From the NCBI GenBank assembly GCA_027623655.1, contig JAQBVG010000013.1, positions 1 to 37,090 of the forward strand: a stretch of DNA of 37,090 nucleotides, written 5' to 3'. This document shows, one piece after another, positions 16,062 through 26,403 of the stretch. Below the pieces are notes generated by a model. The model was not told the DNA's origin. It saw only the letters and a list, made by a program, of their open reading frames with translations, and ran no database searches. The translations under genes were made by a program, and so were the position numbers. The DNA is from Chloroflexota bacterium. GTDB lineage: Bacteria; Chloroflexota; Dehalococcoidia; Lucifugimonadales; Lucifugimonadaceae. How positions within the stretch are numbered: the first letter of the stretch is position 1; each line of letters opens with the position of its first letter.

Positions 16062-16904
16062 TTATGGCCGAATGTCGTGACCACCTCGAATGATGAAGCC
16101 TGAAAGAAACTGCTGTCGGAGGTCCGGCCATTCGATAAGGCTGGCGCGCTTGCGCCAACTCGCCTCGACTTCTTTCAGCGAATGTAACTCCCTGTTCACC
16201 CAGTGCTTGATGATTCGGTCGTGCCTGATCCACTGACTTGTGAAGTACAGGGCGATAAGAAGCAGCGCCGCTCCGGCGAAGGCATCCAGGACGTAGTGGT
16301 TGGCGGTGGCAATAATCGCGACGAACATTAATGCCTGGAAAGCAATTCCGGTGAGTTTCGCCCACCCCCAACCGAGCTTGAAAGCCCCGACCATAACAAG
16401 AAGCGCCCAGGTGTAGTGGAGGCTCGGCATGGCCGCGAACCGGTTGTAGCTGATCGCCGAGTCAGAGTGTGGGGCGGGATCAAGCCCGAGAAGTGTGACA
16501 GTGTCTGTCATGCCATAACCTGGCATGAACCTTGGAGGGGCCAGTGGGAAGACGGCGAAAATAATGGCCCCAAGGACCATCGTCACCACGAACGTCCTGC
16601 GTAGCAAAATGTAGGCGGCGCGGTTCTTGATAAAGAGGATTGCCGCTATTCCAATCAGGCCGAGCCACATACCCACTGCGTAGAAGTACGTCAGGGCTAT
16701 CAAAAAGCCGAGCGAGAATCCGCCAACTAACTGCTGGATGACCGACTCATGGTTAAGCGCCAGCGCATCCTCTAGCCTGATCAGGTTCCACCCGTTGGAG
16801 ACAGCCCTGAGCACCGGGGACGGGTCAGTCAGGTTCTTTGCGAGTGCAAAAACAAGGTAGCAACCCGCAATGATGGCGAGTTCTCTGCTCACAGTGCGCA
16901 GCAC
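16062..16904 (-). CDS. PAP2-superfamily membrane phosphatase/phosphotransferase
   Basis: 280 residues with several TM helices and the PAP2 signatures: a PPR-containing loop (FPLAPPRFMPGYG, about 119-131), AMPSLHYTWAL with H163, and ATANHYVLDAFAG with H203 and D207. The pattern fits the PAP2_3 subgroup that includes inositol-phosphoceramide and related phosphotransferases, which act on lipid phosphates at the membrane surface. The GTG at 16904 is preceded by AGGGGG, a good ribosome-binding site. It is a lone gene, divergent from rpoB and convergent with the cytochrome. A polar-lipid headgroup role is inferred; substrate unknown. Confidence 0.85.
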   Translation of the reverse strand: MLRTVSRELAIIAGCYLVFALAKNLTDPSPVLRAVSNGWNLIRLEDALALNHESVIQQLVGGFSLGFLIALTYFYAVGMWLGLIGIAAILFIKNRAAYILLRRTFVVTMVLGAIIFAVFPLAPPRFMPGYGMTDTVTLLGLDPAPHSDSAISYNRFAAMPSLHYTWALLVMVGAFKLGWGWAKLTGIAFQALMFVAIIATANHYVLDAFAGAALLLIALYFTSQWIRHDRIIKHWVNRELHSLKEVEASWRKRASLIEWPDLRQQFLSGFIIRGGHDIRP

Positions 16905-17140
16905 TGATTCCCCCTAAAACATTCGGCAAACTCTCACGGGAGAGTGACCAAAGCCAAACCGCCTAGTAGTATTTTTTTCGATTTGCTAGGGATAGTCAAT
17001 AGAATCGCATGACGAATTCGCGTTATACCGCGTATTCGCGCCAATTCGTATTCGACCTCTACTGCCCCGCAAGCGATAAAAGCGTCGACGTTTGAGTACA
17101 TGGTGTCGATCGATTACGCGAAAACCCGAATAACGTTCGG
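16905..17140. other. Intergenic region upstream of rpoBC and the PAP2 gene
   Basis: The gap between the PAP2 and rpoB starts runs to 17342. This left part is AT-richer than its surroundings. The only clear structure is a short CTCTC/GAGAG hairpin around 16931-16944 next to the PAP2 ribosome-binding site. No ORF or RNA gene is recognisable. Confidence 0.4.
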
Positions 17141-17170
17141 TTGACATCATGCACGGGATAGACTTAAACT
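17141..17170 (+). promoter_or_regulatory. rpoBC promoter
   Basis: A consensus -35 TTGACA (17141-17146) followed after 17-18 bp by TTAAAC/TAAACT (17164-17170). It would give an mRNA leader of about 165 nt before rpoB. Confidence 0.65.
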
Positions 17171-17324
17171 TTTAGGCTGTCAGAGAAATGTCCATCTCTT
17201 TTTTTCTCGCTCTGGTTCATATTTTCTAACCCCACAACACCGAAAGCACGTGAGGCTCGTCCACCCGCGTACTCCGGTCTTTTCGCGTTTGAGTCCGATT
17301 CTTGCGCGTGTGTTCCATCTTTAG

Positions 17325-17337
17325 CACTCCAGGAGTG
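17325..17337 (+). promoter_or_regulatory. Hairpin containing the rpoB ribosome-binding site
   Basis: CACTC-CAG-GAGTG folds into a small stem that includes the AGGAG Shine-Dalgarno (17331-17335). The AGGAG sits 7 nt before ATG 17343 but only 1 nt before GTG 17337, which decides the ATG as start. Confidence 0.45.
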
Positions 17338-17342
17338 TGAGT

Positions 17343-20300
17343 ATGGTCGTCGCTGATCGCAGGCTAGCCCCATCAGAACAGCCCGATTTCAAGACGTTTA
17401 ATAATATTAGGAACACAGTTGATGTTCCTAACCTGGTGCAAGTCCAGGTCAACTCTTTCGATTGGCTCAAAACGGATGGATTTAAAGATCTGTTCGACGA
17501 GATCTCGCCAATCGAGGATTTCTCGGGTGGCAGGTTCGCTCTGCGATTCCTTGGCCACGAGATTCGCGAGCCGAAGAACTCCGAACGGGAGTGTCGTCAG
17601 CGGGAGATCACGTATTCCGCACCGCTCTACGTCACAGTGCAACTTGTGATCAAGGAAACCGGTGAGGTCAAGGAACAGGTCCTGTTCTTTGGCGACGTTC
17701 CGATGATGACTCGAAACGGCACGTTCGTTATCAACGGAGCCGAGCGAGTTGTCGTATCGCAGCTCGTGCGGTCCCCCGGGGCGTATTTCACAACCACCAC
17801 CGATCCTGCAACCGGTCGTGAGCTCTGCAGCGCAAAGCTCATCCCGTATCGCGGGGCGTGGGTCGAACTTGAGACGAGCAACAAGGACCTGCTGTCGGTG
17901 AAGGTAGATCGTAAGCGTAAGGCTCCGATCTCAACGCTACTGCGGGCACTTGGATGGACAACAGACGACGAAATTCGTGGACTGGTCGCCGATGTCGATG
18001 ACGATCCCGTTCACCGGTTCATGGAAGCCACGCTGGCCAAAGACACCGCGGCCACGACCGAAGAAGACGCTCTGCTCGAGTTTTACCGCCGTTTGCGACC
18101 TGGCGAGCCGCCGAGCGTGGAGAACGCTCGCGAGTTGATCGACAACCTGTTCTTCAACGAACGAAAGTACGACCTGGGCCGCGTTGGCCGATACAAGCTA
18201 AACCGCCGTCTCGGTCTCAAAGAGCAGACAAGGACCCTCACTAAAAACGACTTCGTCGAACTCGTTCGACGTATGATCACAATTAACAACGGGCGTGCGT
18301 CGAACGACGATATCGACCACCTCGGCAACCGCCGCGTGCGTGCCGTTGGTGAACTTATTCAGAACCAGTTGCGGGTTGGACTTCTGCGGATGGAACGCGT
18401 TGTAAAAGAACGCATGACAACACAGATGGATCCGGCAACAACGACACCGGCCGCGTTGATCAACATCAGGCCTGTCGTGGCAGCGGTTCGTGAATTCTTC
18501 GGTGGTTCGCAGCTTTCACAGTTTATGGACCAGACAAACCCACTGGCGGAGCTAACGCACAAGCGCCGGTTATCGGCACTTGGCCCCGGCGGTCTTTCTC
18601 GAGAGAGAGCCGGGTTCGACGTGCGTGACGTTCACTCCTCCCACTACGGTCGAATCTGTCCTATCGAAACGCCAGAAGGCCCGAACATCGGATTGCTGGG
18701 TTCGCTATCGACGTATGCGCGGCTCAACGACTACGGATTCATCGAGACTCCGTACCGAAAGGTCCTGCGCTCAATGTCGACCGACAACCCGGACATCCAG
18801 GGTCGGACGCCGCTTGAGGACATCGCTGACAAAAACGGAAAAATTGTCGCTGAAAGCGGTAAGGCGATCACGATTCCGATTGCCGAAGTGGTGAATACGC
18901 TTTCCCCGCGTGAGGTTCGCGTGCTGCCGTACGTCACAGTCGACGACGCTGACCGCGAATACCTGTCGGCCGACGATGAAGAACTCAACACGATCGGCCA
19001 GGCGACCACTCCGATGGATGTCAAAGGTCAGATAACCACTGACTTCGTCGAAGTTCGTCAGGGTGGCAGTGAGTCTTACACCTACGTGCACCCGGACAAT
19101 GTTCAGTACCTTGACGTTTCACCGATGCAGATCGTAAGTATTTCGACCGCGCTGATCCCATTCCTCGAGCACGATGACGCAAACCGTGCATTGATGGGCT
19201 CGAACATGCAACGGCAGGCCGTTCCTCTTATCAGTCCGCAGGCGCCGCTTGTCGGGACCGGGATGGAATGGAGGGTCGCAACCGACTCAGGCCAGGTCGT
19301 TATGTCCGAGTCCGAAGGCATCGTTTCTCAGGCGACCAGCGATAAGGTGCAAATCCTTAGCGAAAATGGCGAGACGACTGACTACCCGCTGACGAAATTC
19401 GTACGCTCTAACCAGGGCACGTCGATCAACCAGCACCCAATCGTTTACAAAGGCGACAGGGTCGTACCCGGATCGCCTCTTGCCGACAGCTCGTCCACGG
19501 ATAACGGCGAACTCGCGCTGGGTCAGAATCTACTCGTTGGATTCATGACCTTTGACGGTTATAACTTCGAGGACGCGATCATCCTCAACGAAGACCTTGT
19601 CAAGGACGACCGATACACATCGATTCACATCGAGAAGCACGAAGTCGAAGCACGCGAAACCAAACTGGGCCCCGAAGAAATTACCCGGGACATTCCGAAC
19701 GTTGGTGAAGAGAGCCTTCGAGACCTCGATGAGGAAGGGATCGTACGGATTGGCGCATGGGTAACTCCCGGCGACATCCTTGTGGGCAAGATCACTCCAA
19801 AGGGCGAAACTGAACTCACCGCCGAAGAAAAACTCCTGCGGGCGATCTTCGGCGAGAAGGCGCGTGACGTAAAAGACACGAGCATGCGGGTCCCGCACGG
19901 TCAGCACGGCAAGATCATCGATGTCCGAGTTCTGACCAAAGAAAACGGCGATGACATGTCGCCAGGTGTGACCATGACGGTCAGAGTCTGGGTTGCCCAC
20001 ACACGAAAGATCAACCAGGGCGACAAAATGGCAGGTCGGCACGGCAACAAGGGCGTAGTCTCCAAGATTCTGCCCCGTGAAGACATGCCATTCCTGGCTG
20101 ATGGAACTCCGCTCGACATCATGTTGAATCCCATCGGTGTGCCTTCACGTATGAATCTGGGGCAGCTGCTCGAGACACATCTGGGATGGGCTGCCAACAC
20201 ACTCGGATTCCACGCGAGGACTCCAGTGTTCGACGGGGCCACTGATATTGTCATCGAAGACCAGCTCGCACGGGCATGGTTCGTTCATCAGTCCACGGCG

Positions 20301-21278
20301 AAGGACCCTCGGGACCTGAACACAAAGGAAATTGATTGGGCCAGGGTCGATTCTTATCTTGAAGAACGAGGATTCGACCGTGACCGCCTGTGGAGCGATG
20401 CACCTTCTAATCGGGGTGTCGCTCGGGAAGCCTGCCTGCGCGTCTGGTTGGCGGAATTCGCCGGTGTCACGACGACCGGCATGAAGCCGCAAGAACTCAT
20501 GCAGGAGTCGCTAAGACTCGCACGTGAAAAAAACCTGTCTGCTCCCATATTCGGGAAGCAGATGATCCACGACGGACGAACCGGGCTACAGTACGACGCT
20601 CCGATTACGGTCGGCAACGTGTACATGCTGAAGCTGATTCACCTTGTGGAAGACAAGATTCACGCTCGCTCGACGGGACCTTACTCGCTGATTACCCAGC
20701 AACCGCTCGGTGGTAAGGCGCAGTTTGGCGGACAGCGATTTGGAGAAATGGAAGTGTGGGCTCTCGAGGCCTACTCGGCCGCTTTCACTCTCCAGGAGAT
20801 GCTGACGATCAAGTCGGACGACGTGATCGGACGTGTAAAGACGTATGAAGCTATCGTGAAAGGTGAGGACGTCATCCAGCCGGGTGTCCCTGAATCGTTC
20901 CACGTGCTTCTGAAAGAACTGCAGGGACTCGGGCTATCGGTTGAACTTCTCAATGAAGATATTGAGCGATTCACCCGGGCGCAAAGCCATGCCCACGAAA
21001 TGTCCGCAACCCTCGGCGCCCCGCTGAACTGGGACGATCTGAGTGATGAGCCGCTCGACGCCCTGGACATCGAGGAGCTCCCCGGTGGCGATTTCGTGCT
21101 TCCCGCTGGAGCCACAGCTGTGGACTCGGATGACGATGACTTCGACTCCGAAGAGGATGACGATGACTCGGACGACGAGACCAACGGACCGACAGAGGAC
21201 TCTCTGCAGGAACTTGCATCCGAGGAATCCGGCGACTTCGACGATTCCCTACCGGGCATTGACGACGAAGAAAATTAA
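17343..21278 (+). CDS. rpoB: RNA polymerase beta subunit
   Basis: About 1311 residues from ATG 17343, close to E. coli length (1342) and colinear with it. The rifampicin-pocket cluster is near residues 385-425 ([21 protein letters not shown]), with the D516, H526 and S531 equivalents unchanged, predicting a rifampicin-sensitive type. The active-site block [15 protein letters not shown] lies near 893, and the C-terminal [23 protein letters not shown] block near 1135 contacts beta-prime. After the usual end (about residue 1225) comes an Asp/Glu/Ser-rich tail of some 60 residues. The gene is not preceded by rplJ/rplL but by a divergent PAP2 gene, with its own promoter. rpoC follows after 120 bp. 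Confidence 0.98.
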   Translation: MVVADRRLAPSEQPDFKTFNNIRNTVDVPNLVQVQVNSFDWLKTDGFKDLFDEISPIEDFSGGRFALRFLGHEIREPKNSERECRQREITYSAPLYVTVQLVIKETGEVKEQVLFFGDVPMMTRNGTFVINGAERVVVSQLVRSPGAYFTTTTDPATGRELCSAKLIPYRGAWVELETSNKDLLSVKVDRKRKAPISTLLRALGWTTDDEIRGLVADVDDDPVHRFMEATLAKDTAATTEEDALLEFYRRLRPGEPPSVENARELIDNLFFNERKYDLGRVGRYKLNRRLGLKEQTRTLTKNDFVELVRRMITINNGRASNDDIDHLGNRRVRAVGELIQNQLRVGLLRMERVVKERMTTQMDPATTTPAALINIRPVVAAVREFFGGSQLSQFMDQTNPLAELTHKRRLSALGPGGLSRERAGFDVRDVHSSHYGRICPIETPEGPNIGLLGSLSTYARLNDYGFIETPYRKVLRSMSTDNPDIQGRTPLEDIADKNGKIVAESGKAITIPIAEVVNTLSPREVRVLPYVTVDDADREYLSADDEELNTIGQATTPMDVKGQITTDFVEVRQGGSESYTYVHPDNVQYLDVSPMQIVSISTALIPFLEHDDANRALMGSNMQRQAVPLISPQAPLVGTGMEWRVATDSGQVVMSESEGIVSQATSDKVQILSENGETTDYPLTKFVRSNQGTSINQHPIVYKGDRVVPGSPLADSSSTDNGELALGQNLLVGFMTFDGYNFEDAIILNEDLVKDDRYTSIHIEKHEVEARETKLGPEEITRDIPNVGEESLRDLDEEGIVRIGAWVTPGDILVGKITPKGETELTAEEKLLRAIFGEKARDVKDTSMRVPHGQHGKIIDVRVLTKENGDDMSPGVTMTVRVWVAHTRKINQGDKMAGRHGNKGVVSKILPREDMPFLADGTPLDIMLNPIGVPSRMNLGQLLETHLGWAANTLGFHARTPVFDGATDIVIEDQLARAWFVHQSTAKDPRDLNTKEIDWARVDSYLEERGFDRDRLWSDAPSNRGVAREACLRVWLAEFAGVTTTGMKPQELMQESLRLAREKNLSAPIFGKQMIHDGRTGLQYDAPITVGNVYMLKLIHLVEDKIHARSTGPYSLITQQPLGGKAQFGGQRFGEMEVWALEAYSAAFTLQEMLTIKSDDVIGRVKTYEAIVKGEDVIQPGVPESFHVLLKELQGLGLSVELLNEDIERFTRAQSHAHEMSATLGAPLNWDDLSDEPLDALDIEELPGGDFVLPAGATAVDSDDDDFDSEEDDDDSDDETNGPTEDSLQELASEESGDFDDSLPGIDDEEN

Positions 21279-21288
21279 GTAATCAACA

Positions 21289-21311
21289 CCCCGGGCGAGA
21301 TCCGCCCGGGG
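21289..21311 (+). other. Intercistronic hairpin between rpoB and rpoC
   Basis: CCCCGGGCG (21289-21297) pairs perfectly with CGCCCGGGG (21303-21311) over a 5-nt loop, 10 bp after the rpoB stop. There is no T-tract, so it is more likely an mRNA processing or stability element than a terminator. Confidence 0.55.
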
Positions 21312-21398
21312 GCAACTGACCTTGCTGGACACGCCAGCGCAATCAACCGGGGTCGCCACCCGAGGGTAAACCCTGAACGGCGAAGGAAACGGCAACTA

Positions 21399-24300
21399 AT
21401 GGCACAGTCTGGCGCCGATTTCAACGCAATCAGGATCTCACTGGCATCGCCAGAGCAGATTCGAGCCTGGTCATACGGAGAAGTGACCAAACCGGAAACT
21501 ATCAACTACCGCACGCTCCGTCCCGAGAAAGATGGGCTCTTTGACGAACGCATTTTCGGTCCGACCAAGGACTGGGAGTGCTACTGCGGCAAGTACAAGA
21601 AAATCCGCTACAAAGGCGTCATATGTGACCGCTGTGGTGTGGAAGTAGCGCGTTCTAAAGTTCGTCGTGAGCGAATGGGTCACGTCAAGCTCGCCGCGCC
21701 CGTCGCACACATCTGGTTCTCGAAGGGAACGCCGTCGCGTCTCGGGCTCCTGTTAGACCTTTCACCACGAAACCTTGAGAGGGTGCTTTATTTCGCGCAG
21801 TACGTTGTCACGGCTGTCGATGAAGATGCCCGCCAGAACGCCATAGGTCAGCTCGAAGCATACCGAGATGCCGAGATGAATCGCTTCGACGAAGAGCTGA
21901 AGACCTCGATCGCCGAGAGTACGGTCGAGACGACGCTTGCCACGACAATGCAGGAAATGTTCAACGCTCAGGCTGAGGCCGAGCGTGTGGCCGCCGAAAT
22001 TGCCGAGATGGACCGTCCGAAGAAAAAGCAGACGAAGGCACAGCAGACCAAGCTCGAAAAAGAGGCTGAAGAGCGCGCCGAGTCGGAGTTGGCAGAGATC
22101 GAAAGCATCCAGGGCGAAGATGCTGTATCCAAGCTGGGCGAACTTACCGAAACGTTGAAATTGAACGTGGAGGCCGACGTACAGAACAAGATCGACGACC
22201 TGGAAGCCATTCAGGTGATGGATCTGCTTACAGAAGCGCGGTTCCGTGAGCTGCGCGACAAATTTGGCGAGGTTTTCAAGGCCTCCATGGGAGCCGAGTC
22301 GGTCCTGCAGATCCTCCAACAGACCAACCTTGACACCCTCCGCGTCGACCTGCAGGAACAGGTCCGAAGCACCTCCGGCCAACGCCGGAAGAAGGCGATC
22401 AAGCGTCTCCGTGTGGTTGAAGCCTTTCGCAAGAGCGGCAACAAAGCAGAATGGATGATCCTGACAGTATTGCCGATTCTGCCGCCGGAACTGCATCCGA
22501 TGGTCCAGTTGGATGGTGGACGCTTCGCGACCAGCGATCTGAACGACCTGTACCGGAGAGTGATCAACCGAAACAACCGGCTCAAGCACCTGATCGAGTT
22601 ACAGGCCCCGGACATTATTATCCGCAACGAGAAGCGAATGCTCCAGGAGGCCGTTGACGCACTGATCGACAACGGTCGCCGTGGCCGGGCAATCCAGGGC
22701 AGCCACAACCACAAGCTCAAGTCACTTACTGACCTGCTGCGTGGCAAACAGGGACGCTTCCGCCAGAACCTGCTCGGAAAACGCGTCGACTACAGTGGCC
22801 GATCGGTCATCATCTCCGGTCCGCAACTCAAGATGCATGAGTGTGGTCTTCCGAAGAAGATGGCGCTCGAACTATTCAAGCCGTTTGTCATGAACGCCCT
22901 TGTTGTAAAGGGTTATGCCCACAACATCAAGAGCGCGAAACGAATGACTGAACGCGCACGACCGGAGATCTGGGACCTCCTCGAAGAGGTGATCCAGAAC
23001 CATCCGGTAATGCTCAACCGCGCTCCCACCCTGCACCGACTTGGTATTCAGGCATTCCAGCCTGTACTTGTCGACGGGCTGGCAATACAGATCCATCCTC
23101 TCGTTTGTACGGCTTTCAACGCTGACTTCGACGGTGACCAGATGGCTGTTCACGTACCGCTCTCGCGAGAAGCGGTTCTCGAAGCGCAGCGGCTGATGCT
23201 CTCGACCAACAACATGCTGGCACCGAGCTCGGGCTTCCCGATCGTTTCGCCTACGCTCGACATGGTCCTTGGCGTGTACTACCTCACCGGTATCGACGGC
23301 GAGGAACTTACTCCGGTCAAGAAGGACGACGCTGGCAACTCGAAGTTTCCGATGTATGCGAACTTCGAGGACGCACGCCTGGCCTACGACACCGAGCGAA
23401 TCAAGCTGCGCGAAGTTATAAAAGTCCGCGATGACGATGGCAACTGGCTGGAGACGACGGTCGGACGCATTATCTTCAACCGGGCATTGCCAGATGGGAT
23501 GGAATACCGAAACGAGATATTCGTTCGAGCCAAGATTGAAGCGCTCGTGGCCGAGGCCGTCAACGAATACGGTAACGAGGTCACGGCGGTAATGCTTGAC
23601 CAGTTGAAGGATCTGGGATTCAGGTACGCGACGCAGTCAGGCACGACTATCGCTATGAAGGACATCGTGGTTCCGCCGCAAAAGCAGTCGTTGCTTTCTG
23701 CCGCCGACATGAAGATCTCTCGACTTGACGAACAGTACCTCGAGGGTCTGATCACCGAGCCCGAACGCTACAAGGCGGCTGTAGATATCTGGACCGATGT
23801 GTCAGACAAGATGACCAAAGCTGTGGAGGAGACACTGCCGAACTACGGCGGAATCTTCTCGATGGCTGATTCCGGTGCAAAAGGAAACATCGCACAGATT
23901 AAACAGATGGCCGGTATGCGTGGTTTGATGTCGGACCCCAAGGGCCGAATTATCGAAATGCCAATCCGCTCAAGTTTCGCCGAGGGACTGTCGGTCCTTG
24001 AGTATTTCATTTCGACTCACGGTGCCCGGAAAGGTCTTGCAGACACTGCTCTGCGTACGGCCGACTCGGGTTATCTGACTCGCCGTCTTGCCGACGTCGC
24101 CCAGGACGTGATCATCACATCTGAAGATGACCTCGGCGCGCAGGGGATCCTGATCTCCAGTGCCGAGGGTGGTGGTTTACAGGCACCCCTGTCCGAGCGA
24201 ATCGTAACCAGGTACCTGTCCGAGCCGATCGTCCACCCAGAAACGGGTGAGGTTATCGGGGATCGGGACCAACTTGTGACGCCGGCGCTGGCTGCAAAAA

Positions 24301-25835
24301 TCACTGCGGCGAACGTGACCGAAGCGTGGGTTTTCTCACCGCTTTCGAGCACGACTCAGCGTGGCATTTCTCAGAAATGTTATGGCGGTTCACTCGCGAC
24401 CGGAAAACCGGCGTTGCTGGGTGAGGCGGTCGGAATTATCGCTGCTCAGTCGATCGGTGAGCCGGGCACTCAGCTGACGATGAGAACGTTCCACACCGGT
24501 GGTGTCGCCGGAAAGGACATCACGTCGGGTCTCCCAAGGGTCGTCGAGCTGTTCGAGGCCCGACAACCAAAGGGAATGTCGATACTTTCTGAGATCGGCG
24601 GTCGAGTCGAACTCGCCCAACTCCCTGAGGGTCGTGTCGTGCGAGTAATCTCGACCGAAGAATTCTCTGAGGAGATGGAAATCCCCGAGACTCACCGGCA
24701 AACGGTGAAAACGGGAGACTGGGTTGACGCTGGCGAGCCGATCCTATCGGTGAAGAAGACAGCGAAGGCTGCAGCCGTAAAAGCCGGCACCGACGAAGAA
24801 ATTCAGGACGAAATTAACGCTCCTGTTGCCGGTACCGTCCAGGTCACCAAGACTTCTGTACGAATTACGTGGACCGAGACAGACGAGCGTGAATACGTGA
24901 TTCCGGCGGCTTCCGAAATTCTGCTTGCCGACGGAGAGATAATTGAACCTGGCCGAGCGCTGACAGATGGCCCGAAGTACCCGCAGGACATATTGCGGAT
25001 CGAGGGTCAGGCCGCAGTTCAGCGGTACCTTGTCGACGAAGTCCAGGCCGTGTACCGGTCGCAGGGTGTGCAGTTGCATGACAAGCACATCGAGGTCATC
25101 GTGCGTCAGATGATGCGCAAGGTAAGGGTCGACAATCCGGGCGACAGCGACCTGCTGCCGGGTGAATTGGTCGACAGGCACGACTACGAGTACACGAATA
25201 ACAACATACTGGCCGAAGGTGGCGAACCCGCTACGGCGAGTCCGGTTCTCCTGGGTGTGACAAGGGCATCGCTCAACACCCAGAGCTTCCTGGCCGCCGC
25301 CTCATTCCAGGAGACTGCCAGGGTGCTGACCGAGGCTGCTGTGAACGGCTCGGTCGACCGCCTGAACGGTCTGAAAGAAAACGTCATCATCGGACGTTTG
25401 ATTCCAGCCCGGCTGGATCTGTCAGCGGAAGGGCGCGAAAGGCTCGGAATCAAGGAAGGTGACCGCATTGACGGTCAACTCACCGGATTCACCCAGGCCC
25501 CCGCGACCTTCGAAGAGGCCCTCAAGGCGATCGGAGGATCAGATCTGTTGGGCATCGATGACGACTATGGCCCAACACTCGGTTCCGACGCTATCGCTGC
25601 TGCTGCCGCTGCGGCGACGACCGCAGGCTCCAGATCGAACGACGACGGTGGTCTGTTGGCAGCTGTATCAGCTCTTGCTGAGACATCGGCCGGGAAAGCT
25701 GCGTCGCAGGGTGATTCAGACGCCGCCGCCCGTGCGGCAGAGGCACTGCGTGCTTCGACATCGACTGCCCAGGAAAGCCCGGAGCCTGCACCACAATTTG
25801 TGGACGACGATGGCGACGACAACGACGAAGACTAA
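21399..25835 (+). CDS. rpoC: RNA polymerase beta-prime subunit
   Basis: 1478 residues; ATG at 21399 behind GAAGGAAA. The first zinc site is intact (C61, C63, C76, C79). The catalytic NADFDGDQM block (574-582) holds the three Mg-binding Asp residues, and the trigger-loop region [20 protein letters not shown] starts near 1008. A charged, Glu/Lys/Ala-rich insertion (about 175-275) precedes the clamp region and probably forms a coiled coil. The second zinc site is degraded: the positions of E. coli C814, C888, C895 and C898 read L912, S984, S991 and C994. The last 80 or so residues are a low-complexity Ala-rich stretch with an acidic end. Transcribed with rpoB and followed by a terminator. Confidence 0.98.
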   Translation: MAQSGADFNAIRISLASPEQIRAWSYGEVTKPETINYRTLRPEKDGLFDERIFGPTKDWECYCGKYKKIRYKGVICDRCGVEVARSKVRRERMGHVKLAAPVAHIWFSKGTPSRLGLLLDLSPRNLERVLYFAQYVVTAVDEDARQNAIGQLEAYRDAEMNRFDEELKTSIAESTVETTLATTMQEMFNAQAEAERVAAEIAEMDRPKKKQTKAQQTKLEKEAEERAESELAEIESIQGEDAVSKLGELTETLKLNVEADVQNKIDDLEAIQVMDLLTEARFRELRDKFGEVFKASMGAESVLQILQQTNLDTLRVDLQEQVRSTSGQRRKKAIKRLRVVEAFRKSGNKAEWMILTVLPILPPELHPMVQLDGGRFATSDLNDLYRRVINRNNRLKHLIELQAPDIIIRNEKRMLQEAVDALIDNGRRGRAIQGSHNHKLKSLTDLLRGKQGRFRQNLLGKRVDYSGRSVIISGPQLKMHECGLPKKMALELFKPFVMNALVVKGYAHNIKSAKRMTERARPEIWDLLEEVIQNHPVMLNRAPTLHRLGIQAFQPVLVDGLAIQIHPLVCTAFNADFDGDQMAVHVPLSREAVLEAQRLMLSTNNMLAPSSGFPIVSPTLDMVLGVYYLTGIDGEELTPVKKDDAGNSKFPMYANFEDARLAYDTERIKLREVIKVRDDDGNWLETTVGRIIFNRALPDGMEYRNEIFVRAKIEALVAEAVNEYGNEVTAVMLDQLKDLGFRYATQSGTTIAMKDIVVPPQKQSLLSAADMKISRLDEQYLEGLITEPERYKAAVDIWTDVSDKMTKAVEETLPNYGGIFSMADSGAKGNIAQIKQMAGMRGLMSDPKGRIIEMPIRSSFAEGLSVLEYFISTHGARKGLADTALRTADSGYLTRRLADVAQDVIITSEDDLGAQGILISSAEGGGLQAPLSERIVTRYLSEPIVHPETGEVIGDRDQLVTPALAAKITAANVTEAWVFSPLSSTTQRGISQKCYGGSLATGKPALLGEAVGIIAAQSIGEPGTQLTMRTFHTGGVAGKDITSGLPRVVELFEARQPKGMSILSEIGGRVELAQLPEGRVVRVISTEEFSEEMEIPETHRQTVKTGDWVDAGEPILSVKKTAKAAAVKAGTDEEIQDEINAPVAGTVQVTKTSVRITWTETDEREYVIPAASEILLADGEIIEPGRALTDGPKYPQDILRIEGQAAVQRYLVDEVQAVYRSQGVQLHDKHIEVIVRQMMRKVRVDNPGDSDLLPGELVDRHDYEYTNNNILAEGGEPATASPVLLGVTRASLNTQSFLAAASFQETARVLTEAAVNGSVDRLNGLKENVIIGRLIPARLDLSAEGRERLGIKEGDRIDGQLTGFTQAPATFEEALKAIGGSDLLGIDDDYGPTLGSDAIAAAAAAATTAGSRSNDDGGLLAAVSALAETSAGKAASQGDSDAAARAAEALRASTSTAQESPEPAPQFVDDDGDDNDED

Positions 25836-25891
25836 AACGATATAGTCCCTGATGAGACAAGCTCGCAGGGATTGTCAAAAGCTGATTAGTG

Positions 25892-25922
25892 GGGCCCCGG
25901 TCGAAATGCCGGGGCCCTTTTT
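25892..25922 (+). terminator. Rho-independent terminator of rpoBC
   Basis: GGGCCCCGG (25892-25900) pairs perfectly with CCGGGGCCC (25909-25917) across an 8-nt loop and is followed directly by five T. Confidence 0.93.
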
Positions 25923-26056
25923 CAGGCCAGAAAACAGGGCTTTTGAAACGCCGGGCAGCCGACTCACAATCGACGATCGCAAGGTATCTCCAAACATGCC
26001 TGCAACCTGTATGTCGGCACTGGCCGAAATCTCGTATAAACTCGTTTATTGAATAC

Positions 26057-26133
26057 GGGCGGTTAGCTCAGTTGGCTAGAGCGCGTCGTTGACATCGACG
26101 AGGTCACAGGTTCAAGTCCTGTACCGCCCACCA
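26057..26133 (+). tRNA. tRNA-Val (GAC)
   Basis: Complete cloverleaf. Acceptor GGGCGGT with ACCGCCC, D arm TAGCTCAGTTGGCTAGAGC, anticodon loop TTGACAT on a CGTCG/CGACG stem with anticodon GAC, T loop TTCAAGT, and encoded CCA (26131-26133). Confidence 0.96.
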
Positions 26134-26324
26134 CGATATTCAAGTTCGGTTGGCTTACATGTGCAGCAAGTCGCAAATACAACTGGCGATCGCATCTCTA
26201 TGCGTCGCGCAGGCAGATCGCGACACAACGGAGTGCAGCCCGTCTGACGGGCGCCGCACATTGACTATTTAGGCGCGCCGCCAGCCCAGAGGCGCCGCGC
26301 CCCAGAATCCGTTGACCAATTTCT

Positions 26325-26381
26325 ATGGGACAACCGACTGTGGTCGCATGTCCCATCTACACGATAGGGCGAATGCCGCCC
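26325..26381 (+). promoter_or_regulatory. Hairpin-rich thrS leader
   Basis: ATGGGACA (26325-26332) pairs with TGTCCCAT (26349-26356); inside it CGAC and GTCG pair around a TGTG loop, giving 12 bp with a 2x2 internal loop. A second stem GGGCG/CGCCC (26367-26381) follows just before the ribosome-binding site. No T-box antiterminator sequence is present. An RNA element for ThrRS autocontrol or an operator for a regulator are both possible. Confidence 0.5.
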
Positions 26382-26403
26382 CGTACACATGGAGCCAATC
26401 GCG

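Noticed and set aside
17164-17373. 69-codon minus-strand frame across the rpoB leader and start
   Set aside because: Overlaps the rpoBC promoter and start region, has no ribosome-binding site and no protein-like features.
21762-22589. 275-codon minus-strand frame inside rpoC
   Set aside because: Leu/Arg-rich antisense shadow of the Glu/Lys-rich RpoC insertion.
26134-26403. T-box leader upstream of thrS
   Set aside because: No TGGNACCGCG antiterminator sequence or specifier-loop arrangement is visible.
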